The notes under the pieces were generated by a model that saw only the letters and a list, made by a program, of their open reading frames with translations, had not been told where the DNA came from and made no database searches. A stretch of 64,000 nucleotides of DNA, from the NCBI GenBank assembly GCA_026707585.1, contig JAPOWQ010000025.1, positions 62,001 through 126,000 of the forward strand, written 5' to 3'. Positions 6,439-14,855 of the stretch are shown here, one piece after another (positions within the stretch are counted from its first letter, which is position 1; each line of letters starts with the position of its first letter). Position numbers and translations under genes: made by a program. The stretch comes from Chloroflexota bacterium (GTDB taxonomy: Bacteria > Chloroflexota > UBA11872).

Positions 6439-9267
6439 CTAATTTCGCCTGGGGAGCTTCTGGGTGTTGGTGCAGGGGTGGTCGGAGGCGAATTGGGTGC
6501 AGCCGAGGAAGCGGCCGGGGCGGCCCCGGCGGATGACCATGACGCCGGCGCGGCAGGTCTCGCAGACGGGCGGAGTGGCGTTGCACGAGGGGTTGGTGCA
6601 GCAGGACGAGCGGCCGGAGATAGTCACGAAACCGCGCCGGCAGGTCTGGCAGCGGGGGGCGCGGTAGCGGCAGAAGGGAGCGTTGAGGCAGGTCATGCTC
6701 TGGCCCGTACTGGACACGTCGAGCCTCCCGGTGCGGCAGCGGGGGCAGGTGGGCGTGCGATCCCGCTTGAACTCGCCGAGGCGGCGCAGGCCGGGGGATT
6801 CTCGAAGCAGTTCGTTGACGAACGCGGAGGGGCGCCGGGAGTCGGCCACCAGGTAGGTCCCTCGACGCGCGCGCGTCATGGCGACGTAGAAGAGGCGGCG
6901 CTCCTCGGCGTGGCGAAACGAGCCACCGGGCGGCGGGGGCAGCACGAGATCGAGCAGCGGATCTTCCTCGTGCTGGGCCGGAAAGCCGAGGCGCGCGTCC
7001 CTGAGGTCGAGCACGACCACGTAGTCGGCCTCGCGGCCCTTGGCGGCATGCACGGTGCTGAACTCGAGGCGCAGCCGCCCGCGACGTGACCCGGGGAGCG
7101 CGCCCTTGCTTCTGCGGTAGCGGCCGAGGACGAGCACGGATACCGGCGGGCCGCCGGCGTCCTCGCAGGCCTCGATGTCACTCAGGGCGTCCCGCAGTCC
7201 GGGGGCGGGGGCATCGCTGGCGATCACGGTGACGCCGCCGTCGCGCACGCCACGGGCCGGGCGCAGCGTGCGCTGTGTCTGCGCGGGGTTGCGCACCACG
7301 AAGGCGGTGCTGGGTTCCATGATGGCGCGGGCGAAGCGAAAGGTGCGGCTGAGCGCCCGCTCGCGTACGTGCCCGAGGAAACGCCCGCACTCGCGCACGA
7401 GGGCGACGTCGCTGCCGGCAAAGCGGTAGATCGACTGCCAGTCGTCGCCAACGAGAAAGTAGGCGACGCCAGGGCGCTTGAGCGCCTGGAGCAGCGCCAT
7501 GCGGCCCGCCGAGATGTCCTGAAACTCGTCCACCACCACGTAGCGGTAGGGCGACTGCCAGCGGCCGTTGCGGATGTGAGCGGCGGCGTGGTTGATCAGA
7601 TCGTGGAAGTCCTTGTCCTCTCCCAGCAGCCGGTCGTAGCGGGCGTTGACCTGCTCGAAGAGGTCAAGGAACGCCTCGCTGCGGGTGGGATCGCGCGACT
7701 CACGCGCACGTTTGCGGAGCGTCTCGGCGGAGACGCCGCTGGTCTTGACGTGGTTCAAGAACGTCGCGATCAGCTGCGCCAGCCATGAGATCAGCCAGCG
7801 TCCCAGTTCCAGGAGGAGCGTGCGGATCGGGACACGCTGGAAGGTGACACCCTCCTCCTCGAGCTGCTTGCGCAGGCTCAGGCGAAGCACGCCCTCGCGC
7901 TGCTGCCAGCTGTAGGTCTCAATCAGTTTCGTGCCGTACTGCTGGTGGATGTCGCGCTTCCAGCCGACGCCTTCGACGTATCCGGTCCAGCCCCCGGGCG
8001 CGCGGTTCTGACGGTCCAGAGCGAAGTGTTCGATGTAGATGTCGTGGTCCGGAAGGTAGAAGTCGGGCCGGTACTGGCGATGCCGAGGGGTGACGGTCTC
8101 GACGGGATAGGGCCGCTCGTATCGAAAGCTGATGCCGTTCTGGGTCAGGAAATTGGCGATTTCCAGTTCCTCGAAGCTCTTGACCAAGTCGCCGTTGAGC
8201 GTTCGCAACTCGGAGCGGCGGACGTGGTCGTAGTACTCGCCGGGGGTTTTGAAGTCGAAGTGCGAGCGGTAGTCGGCGCGGTGGCGCGTGATGAAGTCCG
8301 CGACCACTCGGCTCTGCCGTGGATCGTCGAGCAGGTCGACGAGGATGCGGTCGATGGCCACGGGGAGCATCGCCTCGTCTTCCGCCAGCCTTGAGATCGT
8401 CGGCGCGGCTTCGACGTCGGCGATGACGCGTCGTCCGAAGGCGTGGAAGGTGGAGACGTGGACGCCGGCGAGGTCGTCCGGCAGGCGCTCGCGAATCTCC
8501 TGGGCGGCCTTGCGGTTGAAGGCGAGCACGAGGATCTCGTACGGCGGGACGCCCCGGTTGCGGACGAGGTGGGCGATCTTGCCGGTGATGACGGCGGTCT
8601 TGCCCGTGCCAGCCCCGGCGAGCACCAGCGTGGCGTCCTCGTCAGTGGCGATGGCGGCCGCCTGCTCGGGCGTCGGCGGCGAGGCGAGCACGTCCAGGGC
8701 CGCACGGGCCACGGCGGGAGCGGCGGCGGCGACGAAGCGAGCGTTGGCGGCTTCCCTGGCCGCCTCGTACGCCTCAAGGCGCGCGACCGGCTGGAGGCGT
8801 GCGAGCGCCTCGGCCACCTGTGCGGGCAGGAAGCCTCGTGTCAGGGCGCCACCTCCGCGCTCGACGGTGCTGGCGATGTCCGCCTGGAGCCCGCTGGCCT
8901 GAGACTCGCGCGCATAGCGGCTGCTGGCGTGGAGACGGGTCAGGCGGTCATCAAGTTGAGTGAGTTGGGTTCCGAGCGCCCGGGCGACGCGGGCGACGTC
9001 CTCAAGTACCGCCGTATGGAGCCGTTCGGCCTCCTCACGGGCGAGCCCGCCGATGGAGTGCTCGGCGCCGGCGGCCTCGCGGACGGTGAGTCGCGTCCAG
9101 AACCATGAGCGGCGCGTCTGGATGCTGTCGATTGCGCCAACCGGCGTGCCCTGGGCGTCGCCGAAACGCAGCACGCCGTGGTCGAGCGAGACATGTGCTG
9201 GTCCGGTACCTAGCAGCCGAACGAGAGGTGCGCTGGTTGCAGTTACCGGGCCGGTGCTCTGTTTCAT
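6439..9267 (-). CDS. UvrD/HelD-like superfamily 1 DNA helicase with nuclease-like insert and zinc ribbons
   Basis: A 942-residue protein of the DNA helicase IV (HelD) type. Walker A AGAGTGKT lies at residues 217-224 and the DEFQD Walker B at 580-584; SRTFRF and FYVAMTRAR are late SF1 motifs. Between them residues about 365-450 contain SFEELEIANFLTQNG, YRPDFYLPDHDIYIEHFAL and YGTKLIETYSW, which match the E...PD...E-x-x spacing of a PD-(D/E)XK nuclease-like fold (D402, E413, K447). The last 80 residues carry three CxxC-type ribbons (CPRCRTG, CQTCRRG, CETCRAG) related to the topoisomerase C4 zinc finger. The expected role is DNA unwinding in recombinational repair. It stands alone on the minus strand. 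Confidence 0.85.
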   Translation of the reverse strand: MKQSTGPVTATSAPLVRLLGTGPAHVSLDHGVLRFGDAQGTPVGAIDSIQTRRSWFWTRLTVREAAGAEHSIGGLAREEAERLHTAVLEDVARVARALGTQLTQLDDRLTRLHASSRYARESQASGLQADIASTVERGGGALTRGFLPAQVAEALARLQPVARLEAYEAAREAANARFVAAAAPAVARAALDVLASPPTPEQAAAIATDEDATLVLAGAGTGKTAVITGKIAHLVRNRGVPPYEILVLAFNRKAAQEIRERLPDDLAGVHVSTFHAFGRRVIADVEAAPTISRLAEDEAMLPVAIDRILVDLLDDPRQSRVVADFITRHRADYRSHFDFKTPGEYYDHVRRSELRTLNGDLVKSFEELEIANFLTQNGISFRYERPYPVETVTPRHRQYRPDFYLPDHDIYIEHFALDRQNRAPGGWTGYVEGVGWKRDIHQQYGTKLIETYSWQQREGVLRLSLRKQLEEEGVTFQRVPIRTLLLELGRWLISWLAQLIATFLNHVKTSGVSAETLRKRARESRDPTRSEAFLDLFEQVNARYDRLLGEDKDFHDLINHAAAHIRNGRWQSPYRYVVVDEFQDISAGRMALLQALKRPGVAYFLVGDDWQSIYRFAGSDVALVRECGRFLGHVRERALSRTFRFARAIMEPSTAFVVRNPAQTQRTLRPARGVRDGGVTVIASDAPAPGLRDALSDIEACEDAGGPPVSVLVLGRYRRSKGALPGSRRGRLRLEFSTVHAAKGREADYVVVLDLRDARLGFPAQHEEDPLLDLVLPPPPGGSFRHAEERRLFYVAMTRARRGTYLVADSRRPSAFVNELLRESPGLRRLGEFKRDRTPTCPRCRTGRLDVSSTGQSMTCLNAPFCRYRAPRCQTCRRGFVTISGRSSCCTNPSCNATPPVCETCRAGVMVIRRGRPGRFLGCTQFASDHPCTNTQKLPRRN

Positions 9268-9564
9268 AACTGGGTGGGATTCAGAAACACTCGGAATGAC
9301 CGCGACAGCATAGTGAGGTCAGCGCGGGAAGGGCCGCCACGTTCAGTGCAGGGCCGGGCCGACCGCGAGCGCCTCGATCTCGGCTTGCGGGCTGCCGACC
9401 AGCGGCTCATGTCCGACAGCGAGCCGCCCAAGCCGAACCGCGACGCCGGCATGCGCTAGCTGGCGAAGAACGGGGTTGGAACTTCCGTTGGCGGCGACAT
9501 ATTTCGGCCACATTTCGTCCCTACCGTCATTCGTGTGAGAGGCACAGCACGAAGGCGGAGCGCG

Positions 9565-10653
9565 ATGACTGGAATGAAGCTGACGGCGAGGACGAAGCAG
9601 GTGTTGGCGGGGACGGTCCTGGGGGCCGTCCTCGGGGCCGGCGTCCTGGTGGGCTGCGGCCCGAACGGCGCCGGCGGGCAAGCGATCGCTGAGCGCGGTG
9701 GCGGCGAGGTCGCCGGGGAGCATGGCGCGGGCGGCGAAGGGTCCGGCGGCGAGGGTGGAGCCCCCGCCGGGGGCAGCGAGGAAGCCAGCGGCGCGGCGCT
9801 GGCGCCGGACGCGATGTTCGACGCGGTGCGCAGCGGGGCGCGGCTGATCCTGAGCTACGACGCGGCGCAGCAGGCGTTCACGGGAACGGTGGAGAACACG
9901 ACCAGCAACGTCCTGGGGCAGGTGCGGATCGAGGTGCACCTGTCGAACGGGGTGGAGCTGGGGCCGACGACGCCGGTGGACCTGCAGCCGGGCCAGGCGA
10001 TACCGATCGAGCTGCCGTCGACGACGGGGTCGTTTACGGGCTGGATTGCCCACGCGGAAGTGGGCAGCGGCGGCGAGGGCGGCCAGGCCGGCGGTGAGGC
10101 CCGGGGCGAAGGCTCGGGCGGTGAAGGCGCCGGGGGCGAGGGCCACGGGGCCGGCGGCGAAGGTGGCGGCGAAGGCGGAGCGGCCAGCGCGGAAGCCGCG
10201 CGGGAAGCCGCGATGTCGAGCCCGATCACGCCGCTGGACCAGCCCTGGACCGGAGTGCTGGGCGGGATCGCGGTGGACGCGCGCTACGACGCGGCGACGC
10301 AGACGATCCACACGACGGTGCGCAACACGCTGGGCCAGCAACAGTGCTACGTACAGGTGGAACCCCACCTGAAGGCGGGCGCGCCGACGGTCGGCGAGTT
10401 GGGGCCGGGGCAGGTGGGCGACCTCAATCCGGGCCAGCAGGCGACGTCGAGCCTGGGAGTGGCGAGTGAGCCGAACCTGGCCGGGGTGGCGTTCGACGGC
10501 TACGTGATCCACGTGGAAGTGTTCGACTGCGGCGGGCCGGGGCCGGTGCCGCACACGGGTGGTGGCGAAGGATCGGGCGGCGAGGGCGCCGGGGGCGAGG
10601 GCCACGGACCTGGCGGTGAAGGCGGGAGCGAACGCGGCTCGGGTCGTGGGTGA
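9565..10653 (+). CDS. Lipoprotein with two FxLYD-like domains and Gly-Gly-Glu-rich linkers
   Basis: About 362 residues starting MTGMKLTARTKQ, with a lipoprotein signal ending in the lipobox LVGC. GGCGGAG lies just before the chosen ATG. Two homologous beta domains follow (GARLILSYDAAQQAFTGTVE and IAVDARYDAATQTIHTTVRN), each with a PGQ turn, resembling FxLYD-type extracellular domains. The domains are separated and flanked by long low-complexity stretches built of GGEG, GGEGAGGEGHG and similar units. These occur three times: after the lipid anchor, between the domains and at the C-terminus. Function unknown; surface-exposed and flexible. The two-component genes downstream encode a sensor with a related GEHGGEG segment. 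Confidence 0.7.
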   Translation: MTGMKLTARTKQVLAGTVLGAVLGAGVLVGCGPNGAGGQAIAERGGGEVAGEHGAGGEGSGGEGGAPAGGSEEASGAALAPDAMFDAVRSGARLILSYDAAQQAFTGTVENTTSNVLGQVRIEVHLSNGVELGPTTPVDLQPGQAIPIELPSTTGSFTGWIAHAEVGSGGEGGQAGGEARGEGSGGEGAGGEGHGAGGEGGGEGGAASAEAAREAAMSSPITPLDQPWTGVLGGIAVDARYDAATQTIHTTVRNTLGQQQCYVQVEPHLKAGAPTVGELGPGQVGDLNPGQQATSSLGVASEPNLAGVAFDGYVIHVEVFDCGGPGPVPHTGGGEGSGGEGAGGEGHGPGGEGGSERGSGRG

Positions 10654-10724
10654 TTGTGAGTGTTCGATGACGAAGACCGCTTGCCCCAACCCTTTCCGCC
10701 AGGAAATGCGTTTGCTTAACTTGA

Positions 10725-10809
10725 GGGTGGTTGCCCGGAAGACCCCTCACCGATTTCGGCCGGGGACGGCCGAATCTGCCTCTCCCCTCGGAGAGGGTGA
10801 AGAAGGGCG
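10725..10809. repeat. Intergenic repeat, copy 1
   Basis: Begins GGGTGGTTGCCCGGAAGACC and contains two hairpin-forming units: TTCGGCCG/CGGCCGAA around GGGA (10755-10774) and CCTCTCC/GGAGAGG around CCTC (about 10779-10796). It ends in GGTGAAGAAGGGCG. The same order of elements returns about 150 bases later. It behaves like a dispersed intergenic repeat rather than coding DNA. Confidence 0.7.
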
Positions 10810-10875
10810 TCCCCTTGACGAAAGTGCGACCCAACAATGTTGCTCTCCGCCGAAGTGGCGCTTGCGGAACCCGAA

Positions 10876-10982
10876 GGGTGGTTGCCCGGAAGACCCCTAC
10901 CGGGTTCGGCCGGGGACGGCCGAACCCCGGCTCGAGTCCGGGGCAGGTTCTGCCTCTCCCCTCAGAAAAGGTGAAGAGCGCC
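10876..10982. repeat. Intergenic repeat, copy 2
   Basis: Shares the opening 23 bases, the central palindrome and the CCTCTCCCCTC...GGTGAAGA end with copy 1. The central palindrome is longer here (11-bp arms around GGGA, 10902-10927), and about 20 extra bases are inserted before the second element. It sits directly upstream of the response-regulator gene, so it may overlap that promoter or its leader RNA. Confidence 0.7.
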
Positions 10983-11032
10983 GTGCCCGATGAATGTGGG
11001 AGTCCGTCCGCCGGACTGCAGGAGGATCCGAC

Positions 11033-11710
11033 GTGGACCGCACCGTCCTGATCGTGGAAGACGATCCGCGTATCGCGCGATGGGTGCAGGTGTACTTCGA
11101 GCGCGCGGGGTTTGCGGCCGAGATCGCACAAGATGGGGCCGCCGGGTTGGCGAGCGCCCGCGAGCTGTCGCCGGACCTGATCATCCTGGACCTGATGCTG
11201 CCCCTGATTGACGGCGTTGAAGTGTGCCGAACCCTGCGCCGCGAGTCGGACGTTCCGATCATCATGCTGACGGCCAGGGAAGCCCATACGGAGCGGGTCA
11301 TCGGGCTGGACAGCGGCGCCGACGACTACGTCGTCAAGCCGTTCGATCCGGGCGAGCTGATTGCGCGGGCCGAAGCGGTGCTTCGTCGCGTCAAGGGCCG
11401 AGTCCAGCACGTGCTGACCCACGGCGATATCGCCCTCAATGAGACCACCGGTAGCGTGACTATCAATGGCGAACCGGTGTCGCTGAGCCGGCGGCAGATT
11501 TCGCTGCTGTCCACCTTCATGCGCCATCCGAACCAGGTGCTCACGCGGGAGCAGATCATCGAGCTGACGTTCGATCACGGATTCCAGGGGTTCGACCGGG
11601 CCATCGACAGCCAAATCACGCGCTTGCGAAAGCAGATCGCGCGAGACGGGCGCCAGCCCATCCAGACGGTCTACGGCGCCGGCTACAAGTTCGTGATCGA
11701 GGACGCGTGA
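11033..11710 (+). CDS. OmpR/PhoB-type response regulator
   Basis: A 225-residue DNA-binding regulator. The receiver domain (residues 1-120) has the acidic pocket VEDD (E9, D10, D11), the phospho-acceptor Asp53 in IILDLMLP, the conserved Thr in MLTAREA and Lys in VVKPFDPGE. The C-terminal winged helix (about 130-225) includes LSRRQISLLSTFMRHPNQVL and the DNA-contacting IDSQITRLRKQI with the terminal VYGAGYKF hairpin. The GTG at 11033 is chosen because AGGAGG lies seven bases before it. The stop overlaps the kinase start (TGATG), so both are co-translated. Targets are unknown; the adjacent lipoprotein gene is a candidate. Confidence 0.92.
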   Translation: MDRTVLIVEDDPRIARWVQVYFERAGFAAEIAQDGAAGLASARELSPDLIILDLMLPLIDGVEVCRTLRRESDVPIIMLTAREAHTERVIGLDSGADDYVVKPFDPGELIARAEAVLRRVKGRVQHVLTHGDIALNETTGSVTINGEPVSLSRRQISLLSTFMRHPNQVLTREQIIELTFDHGFQGFDRAIDSQITRLRKQIARDGRQPIQTVYGAGYKFVIEDA

Positions 11711-13116
11711 TGTCGCTGCGCTGGCGGATCATGGCGTCGATCGTCGCGGTGATCCTGCTGACTGTCGTCGTCAGCGTGGTGGTGGGCTATGTCACGACGC
11801 AGGCACGGCTGGGGGCGTTTGTGGAGGAGCTTGGCGATTCCCAGGCGAGCCGGCTGGCGCTGAACCTGAGCCGGGCGTACACGACGGCCGGCGGCTGGCA
11901 GACGGTGGATCGTCCCTTGTCCGAGGCCGGTTACCTCGCGGAGTCCGTCGCCCGGAGCGAACGATCCGGCGAGCATGGGGGTGAAGGCGCCGAGGCCGGC
12001 GATGACGATTCGCTGCGAGTGGTCGTTGTGGGCGTCGATGGACGAGTCGTGACGGACAACGCCGGCGAGCTATCGCCGGGCGCCACGGCGCCGGAGCTCG
12101 CCGGGCGTCGCGAGACGCTGGTCGATCTGGCGACGAATCAGCCGGTAGGCCACGTCTACGTGGACGTGAACCATGAGTTCCTATCGACCGAGTCGCACGG
12201 ATTCCTCAGCACGCTCCTGACCATCACCGGAATCGGCGGCCTGGTGACGGTTGGCGTTGGCGTTGGGCTGGCGGCCTGGCTGTCCAGGCGGATCACCGGC
12301 CCCGTGGCGGCCCTGACGAAGGCCACGCAAGCGATCTCTCGAGGCGATACGACCAACCTGCCGGTCACGTCCGGGGACGAGTTGGGGCAGATGAGCGCGG
12401 CCTTCAACCGCATGGCGTCCAGCCTGGCGACGCAGCGCGAACTGCGCCGGCGGCTGGTGAACGACGTGTCGCACGAGCTGAATACGCCACTGAGCGTGAT
12501 CCAGCTTGAAGCGCGGGGGCTGCGGGACGGCCTGCAGACGCCGGAGGCGACGTCCGACCACATCATCCAGGAAGTCGAGCGGCTGCGCGGACTGGTAACC
12601 GACCTGAACTCGCTGGCGGAAACCGAGCACGGGGAGTTGAGTCTCTCGCGCGAGGAGACTTCGATTCGCGATCTGCTGGCCTCCGAGATGGATCGCTGGC
12701 GGCCCCAGGCTCAGGCTCGCCAGATCGAGTTGTCGCTTGACGCGGGCCCGCAGCTGCCGGATCTGTGCCTTGACCGGATGCGGATGAGCCAGGCCCTGGG
12801 CAACGTCCTGGGCAACGCAATCGAGAGTGCGAAGGACGGCGGGGACGTGGTGGTGCGTGTGGCGCTGGAATCCGACGCAGTGATGGCTATCTCGATCATT
12901 GACGACGGGGTCGGCATCGATGCGGCCGACCTGGCCCACGTCTTTGACCGCTTCTACCGGACCGAAGACTCGCGCCTGCGCCGCAGGCAGGGTCGGGGGT
13001 TGGGGTTGTCAATTGCTCGATCGATTGTCGAAGCGCACGGCGGATCGGTTGACATAACTAGTGACGGGTCTGGGCAAGGCGCCACTGTCACGATTCGGCT
13101 GCCCATCGACAGCTGA
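11710..13116 (+). CDS. Membrane sensor histidine kinase
   Basis: A 468-residue kinase. TM1 is at residues 7-28, an extracytoplasmic sensor of about 140 residues follows, TM2 is near 165-190, then a HAMP domain and the HisKA domain with His255 in VNDVSHELNTPLS (Asn replaces the usual Arg of HELRTPL). The ATPase domain has the N box GNVLGNAIESAK, G1 DDGVGI, F box VFDRFYR and G2 GRGLGLSIA. The sensor contains the short acidic stretch SGEHGGEGAEAGDDD, which resembles the linker repeats of the lipoprotein encoded upstream. It phosphorylates the regulator encoded immediately before it. Signal unknown. Confidence 0.92.
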   Translation: MSLRWRIMASIVAVILLTVVVSVVVGYVTTQARLGAFVEELGDSQASRLALNLSRAYTTAGGWQTVDRPLSEAGYLAESVARSERSGEHGGEGAEAGDDDSLRVVVVGVDGRVVTDNAGELSPGATAPELAGRRETLVDLATNQPVGHVYVDVNHEFLSTESHGFLSTLLTITGIGGLVTVGVGVGLAAWLSRRITGPVAALTKATQAISRGDTTNLPVTSGDELGQMSAAFNRMASSLATQRELRRRLVNDVSHELNTPLSVIQLEARGLRDGLQTPEATSDHIIQEVERLRGLVTDLNSLAETEHGELSLSREETSIRDLLASEMDRWRPQAQARQIELSLDAGPQLPDLCLDRMRMSQALGNVLGNAIESAKDGGDVVVRVALESDAVMAISIIDDGVGIDAADLAHVFDRFYRTEDSRLRRRQGRGLGLSIARSIVEAHGGSVDITSDGSGQGATVTIRLPIDS

Positions 13117-13159
13117 GAGCCGTCTTGCTCAGCCCTTTTTGTCTGCTGTGTCGTTTAAG

Positions 13160-13185
13160 CCAATGATAAGCTGGGGAATCATTGG
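13160..13185. promoter_or_regulatory. Probable autoregulatory operator of the AbrB/VapC module
   Basis: CCAATGAT and ATCATTGG form perfect 8-base arms separated by 10 bases, ending 26 bases before the antitoxin ATG. AbrB-fold antitoxins, alone or with their toxin, commonly bind such dyads in their own promoter. The AT-rich arms stand out from the GC-rich surroundings. Confidence 0.55.
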
Positions 13186-13211
13186 TCGTCTCTTAAGGCA
13201 TTACCTGGCAC

Positions 13212-13481
13212 ATGAAGGAATACACCGCTACCACCACCCAGCGCAACCAGGTCACCATCCCGGCCGCGGTGCGACGACTGCTGGGCATCAAGCCCAGGGA
13301 CAAGGTCGCCTTCACCATCGACGACGCGGGCACGGTTCGGCTGGCCGCCGCTCAATTCACGCTGGAGTCCGCCTACGGCTCCGTCCGTCCAACCGCGCAG
13401 CCCGAGGACTTTGAGCAGTTGTCGCGAGACGCCAAGGACGAGAAGGCCATGGCCACGGCACGGGAATTGCGTGGGGAATGA
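13212..13481 (+). CDS. AbrB-family (SpoVT-AbrB domain) antitoxin
   Basis: An 89-residue protein. Residues 4-45 are the swapped-hairpin AbrB DNA-binding domain: TTTQRNQVTIPAAVRRLLGI followed by KPRDKVAFTIDDAGTVRLA. The acidic, flexible C-terminus (QPEDFEQLSRDAKDEKA) is the part expected to wrap around and block the toxin. The stop overlaps the toxin ATG by four bases (ATGA), the classic arrangement that couples synthesis of the pair. A dyad upstream (13160-13185) is the probable operator. Confidence 0.88.
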   Translation: MKEYTATTTQRNQVTIPAAVRRLLGIKPRDKVAFTIDDAGTVRLAAAQFTLESAYGSVRPTAQPEDFEQLSRDAKDEKAMATARELRGE

Positions 13482-13891
13482 GGTTCCTGGACACCAATGT
13501 CATCCTGCGATTCCTAACCCGCGACGATGAGGCGAAGGCTGCGGCTTGCTTCCGGCTGTTTCAGCGGGCGCAGCGCGGCGAAGAAGAGATCCTGACCTGC
13601 GAAGCGGTCGTCAGCGAAGTCGTTTATGTCCTGTCGTCGCGGCGTGCGGGCTATGGCCTCAGCCGCGAGGCCATCCGCGGCCGCCTGGAGCCCATTCTCA
13701 CGCTTCGAGGTCTCCGGCTTCCCCAGAAGCGTGTCTACCTGCGGGCGCTGGACATTTATGCGGCGTCGCCGTTTCTTGACTTCGAGGACGCCCTGGCAGC
13801 GGCTCACATGGAACGGCAAGGCATTTCGGAGATTGTGAGCTACGACCGGGGCTTTGACCGGGTGCCTGGCCTGCAGCGGGTTGAGCCCTGA
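13478..13891 (+). CDS. PIN-domain ribonuclease toxin, VapC type
   Basis: A 137-residue PIN-domain protein. Acidic active-site residues are visible in MRFLDTNVILRFLTRDD (Asp5), in the Glu of AVVSEVVYVL and in LDFEDALAAAHMERQG near residue 105, with a final conserved Asp in IVSYDRGFDRV. VapC toxins are Mg2+-dependent ribonucleases that cut tRNA or rRNA when released from the antitoxin. It forms a type II module with the upstream AbrB-type antitoxin. Confidence 0.88.
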   Translation: MRFLDTNVILRFLTRDDEAKAAACFRLFQRAQRGEEEILTCEAVVSEVVYVLSSRRAGYGLSREAIRGRLEPILTLRGLRLPQKRVYLRALDIYAASPFLDFEDALAAAHMERQGISEIVSYDRGFDRVPGLQRVEP

Positions 13892-14014
13892 AGTAGCACC
13901 GAATCTGCAAGTTGCAGGCGTGGTGACTTAGCGTCTTGATAGAGGCGGCAGGCGCGGTCGTGAACCGTGCCTTGTAGTCTCCCAACTCGGGGCCAAGGAA
14001 AGTGGGGGGAGCAC

Positions 14015-14791
14015 GTGATCGGGGCGATTATCGGGGACATCGTCGGGTCGGTCTATGAGTGGCGACGGATCAAGACCAAGTCGTTCGAGTTCTTCGTCGA
14101 CCAGTGCGAGTGCACCGACGATTCGATCTGCACCGCCGCGGTGGCCGACATCCTGATCCACGATCTCTCGCCGGCCCAAACGCTTCAGCGATGGTGCCGG
14201 GAGTACCCGCGCGGCGACTACGGGGGCAGGTTCGCGGAGTGGATCAAGATGGACCCGCCCCGGCCGTACGACAGCTTCGGCAACGGCGCGGCCATGCGCG
14301 TCTCGCCGGCGGCCTATCTGAACCGCAACGCCGACCTGTCGATTGCGCTGGCTGCTTCAGACCTGGTAACCGCCGTTACTCATGACCACCCGGAGGGACT
14401 GAAGGGCGCCCGCGCCACCGTGCACGCGATCTGGCTGGGCTTCCAGGGCGAGACCGTCGTCGGGATTCGGGCCGCCATCGCCGAGACCTACGGATACGAC
14501 CTTTCGCGCAGCGTCGACGACATCCGCCCCGGCTACCGCTTCAACGAGATCTGCCAGACGACGGTGCCGGAAGCCATTACCTGCGCCCTGGAGTCCAACA
14601 GCTTTGAAGACGCCATCCGCAATGCCGTTTCGCTGGGCGGCGACTCCGACACCCTGGCCGCCATCGCAGGTCCGATTGCGGAGGCGCTGCACGGGATTCC
14701 CGTCGGAATCCAGACGGAGGCCGAAGACGGGTACATCCCGAAGGACATTCTCCGCATCGTCCGAGAGCTCTACGAAGAGGACTGTCACTGA
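14015..14791 (+). CDS. ADP-ribosylglycohydrolase (DraG/ARH-like)
   Basis: A 258-residue protein beginning VIGAIIGDIVGSVYEW. The two metal-binding blocks of the family are clear: CTDDSICTAAVADIL (equivalent to TDDTxxT) near residue 36, and SLGGDSDTLAAIAGPIAEAL near residue 208. The loop YDSFGNGAAMRVSPAAYL (residues about 88-105) is the substrate-binding GNGAAMR motif. Such enzymes remove ADP-ribose from arginine or other acceptors, or hydrolyse ADP-ribosylated metabolites. The GTG at 14015 has GGGGGGA just upstream. Its placement between two toxin-antitoxin modules is notable, but nothing shows that it belongs to either. Confidence 0.88.
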   Translation: MIGAIIGDIVGSVYEWRRIKTKSFEFFVDQCECTDDSICTAAVADILIHDLSPAQTLQRWCREYPRGDYGGRFAEWIKMDPPRPYDSFGNGAAMRVSPAAYLNRNADLSIALAASDLVTAVTHDHPEGLKGARATVHAIWLGFQGETVVGIRAAIAETYGYDLSRSVDDIRPGYRFNEICQTTVPEAITCALESNSFEDAIRNAVSLGGDSDTLAAIAGPIAEALHGIPVGIQTEAEDGYIPKDILRIVRELYEEDCH

Positions 14792-14855
14792 CACCAAACG
14801 CGCGCTCGGGCTGCTTCAAAGATCCTTGAAGCGGGACAGCCTGGCGGCTCTCGGT

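Noticed and set aside
10725-10982. CRISPR array
   Set aside because: Only two imperfect, long, hairpin-containing units with coding-free spacing; no cas genes anywhere in the window.
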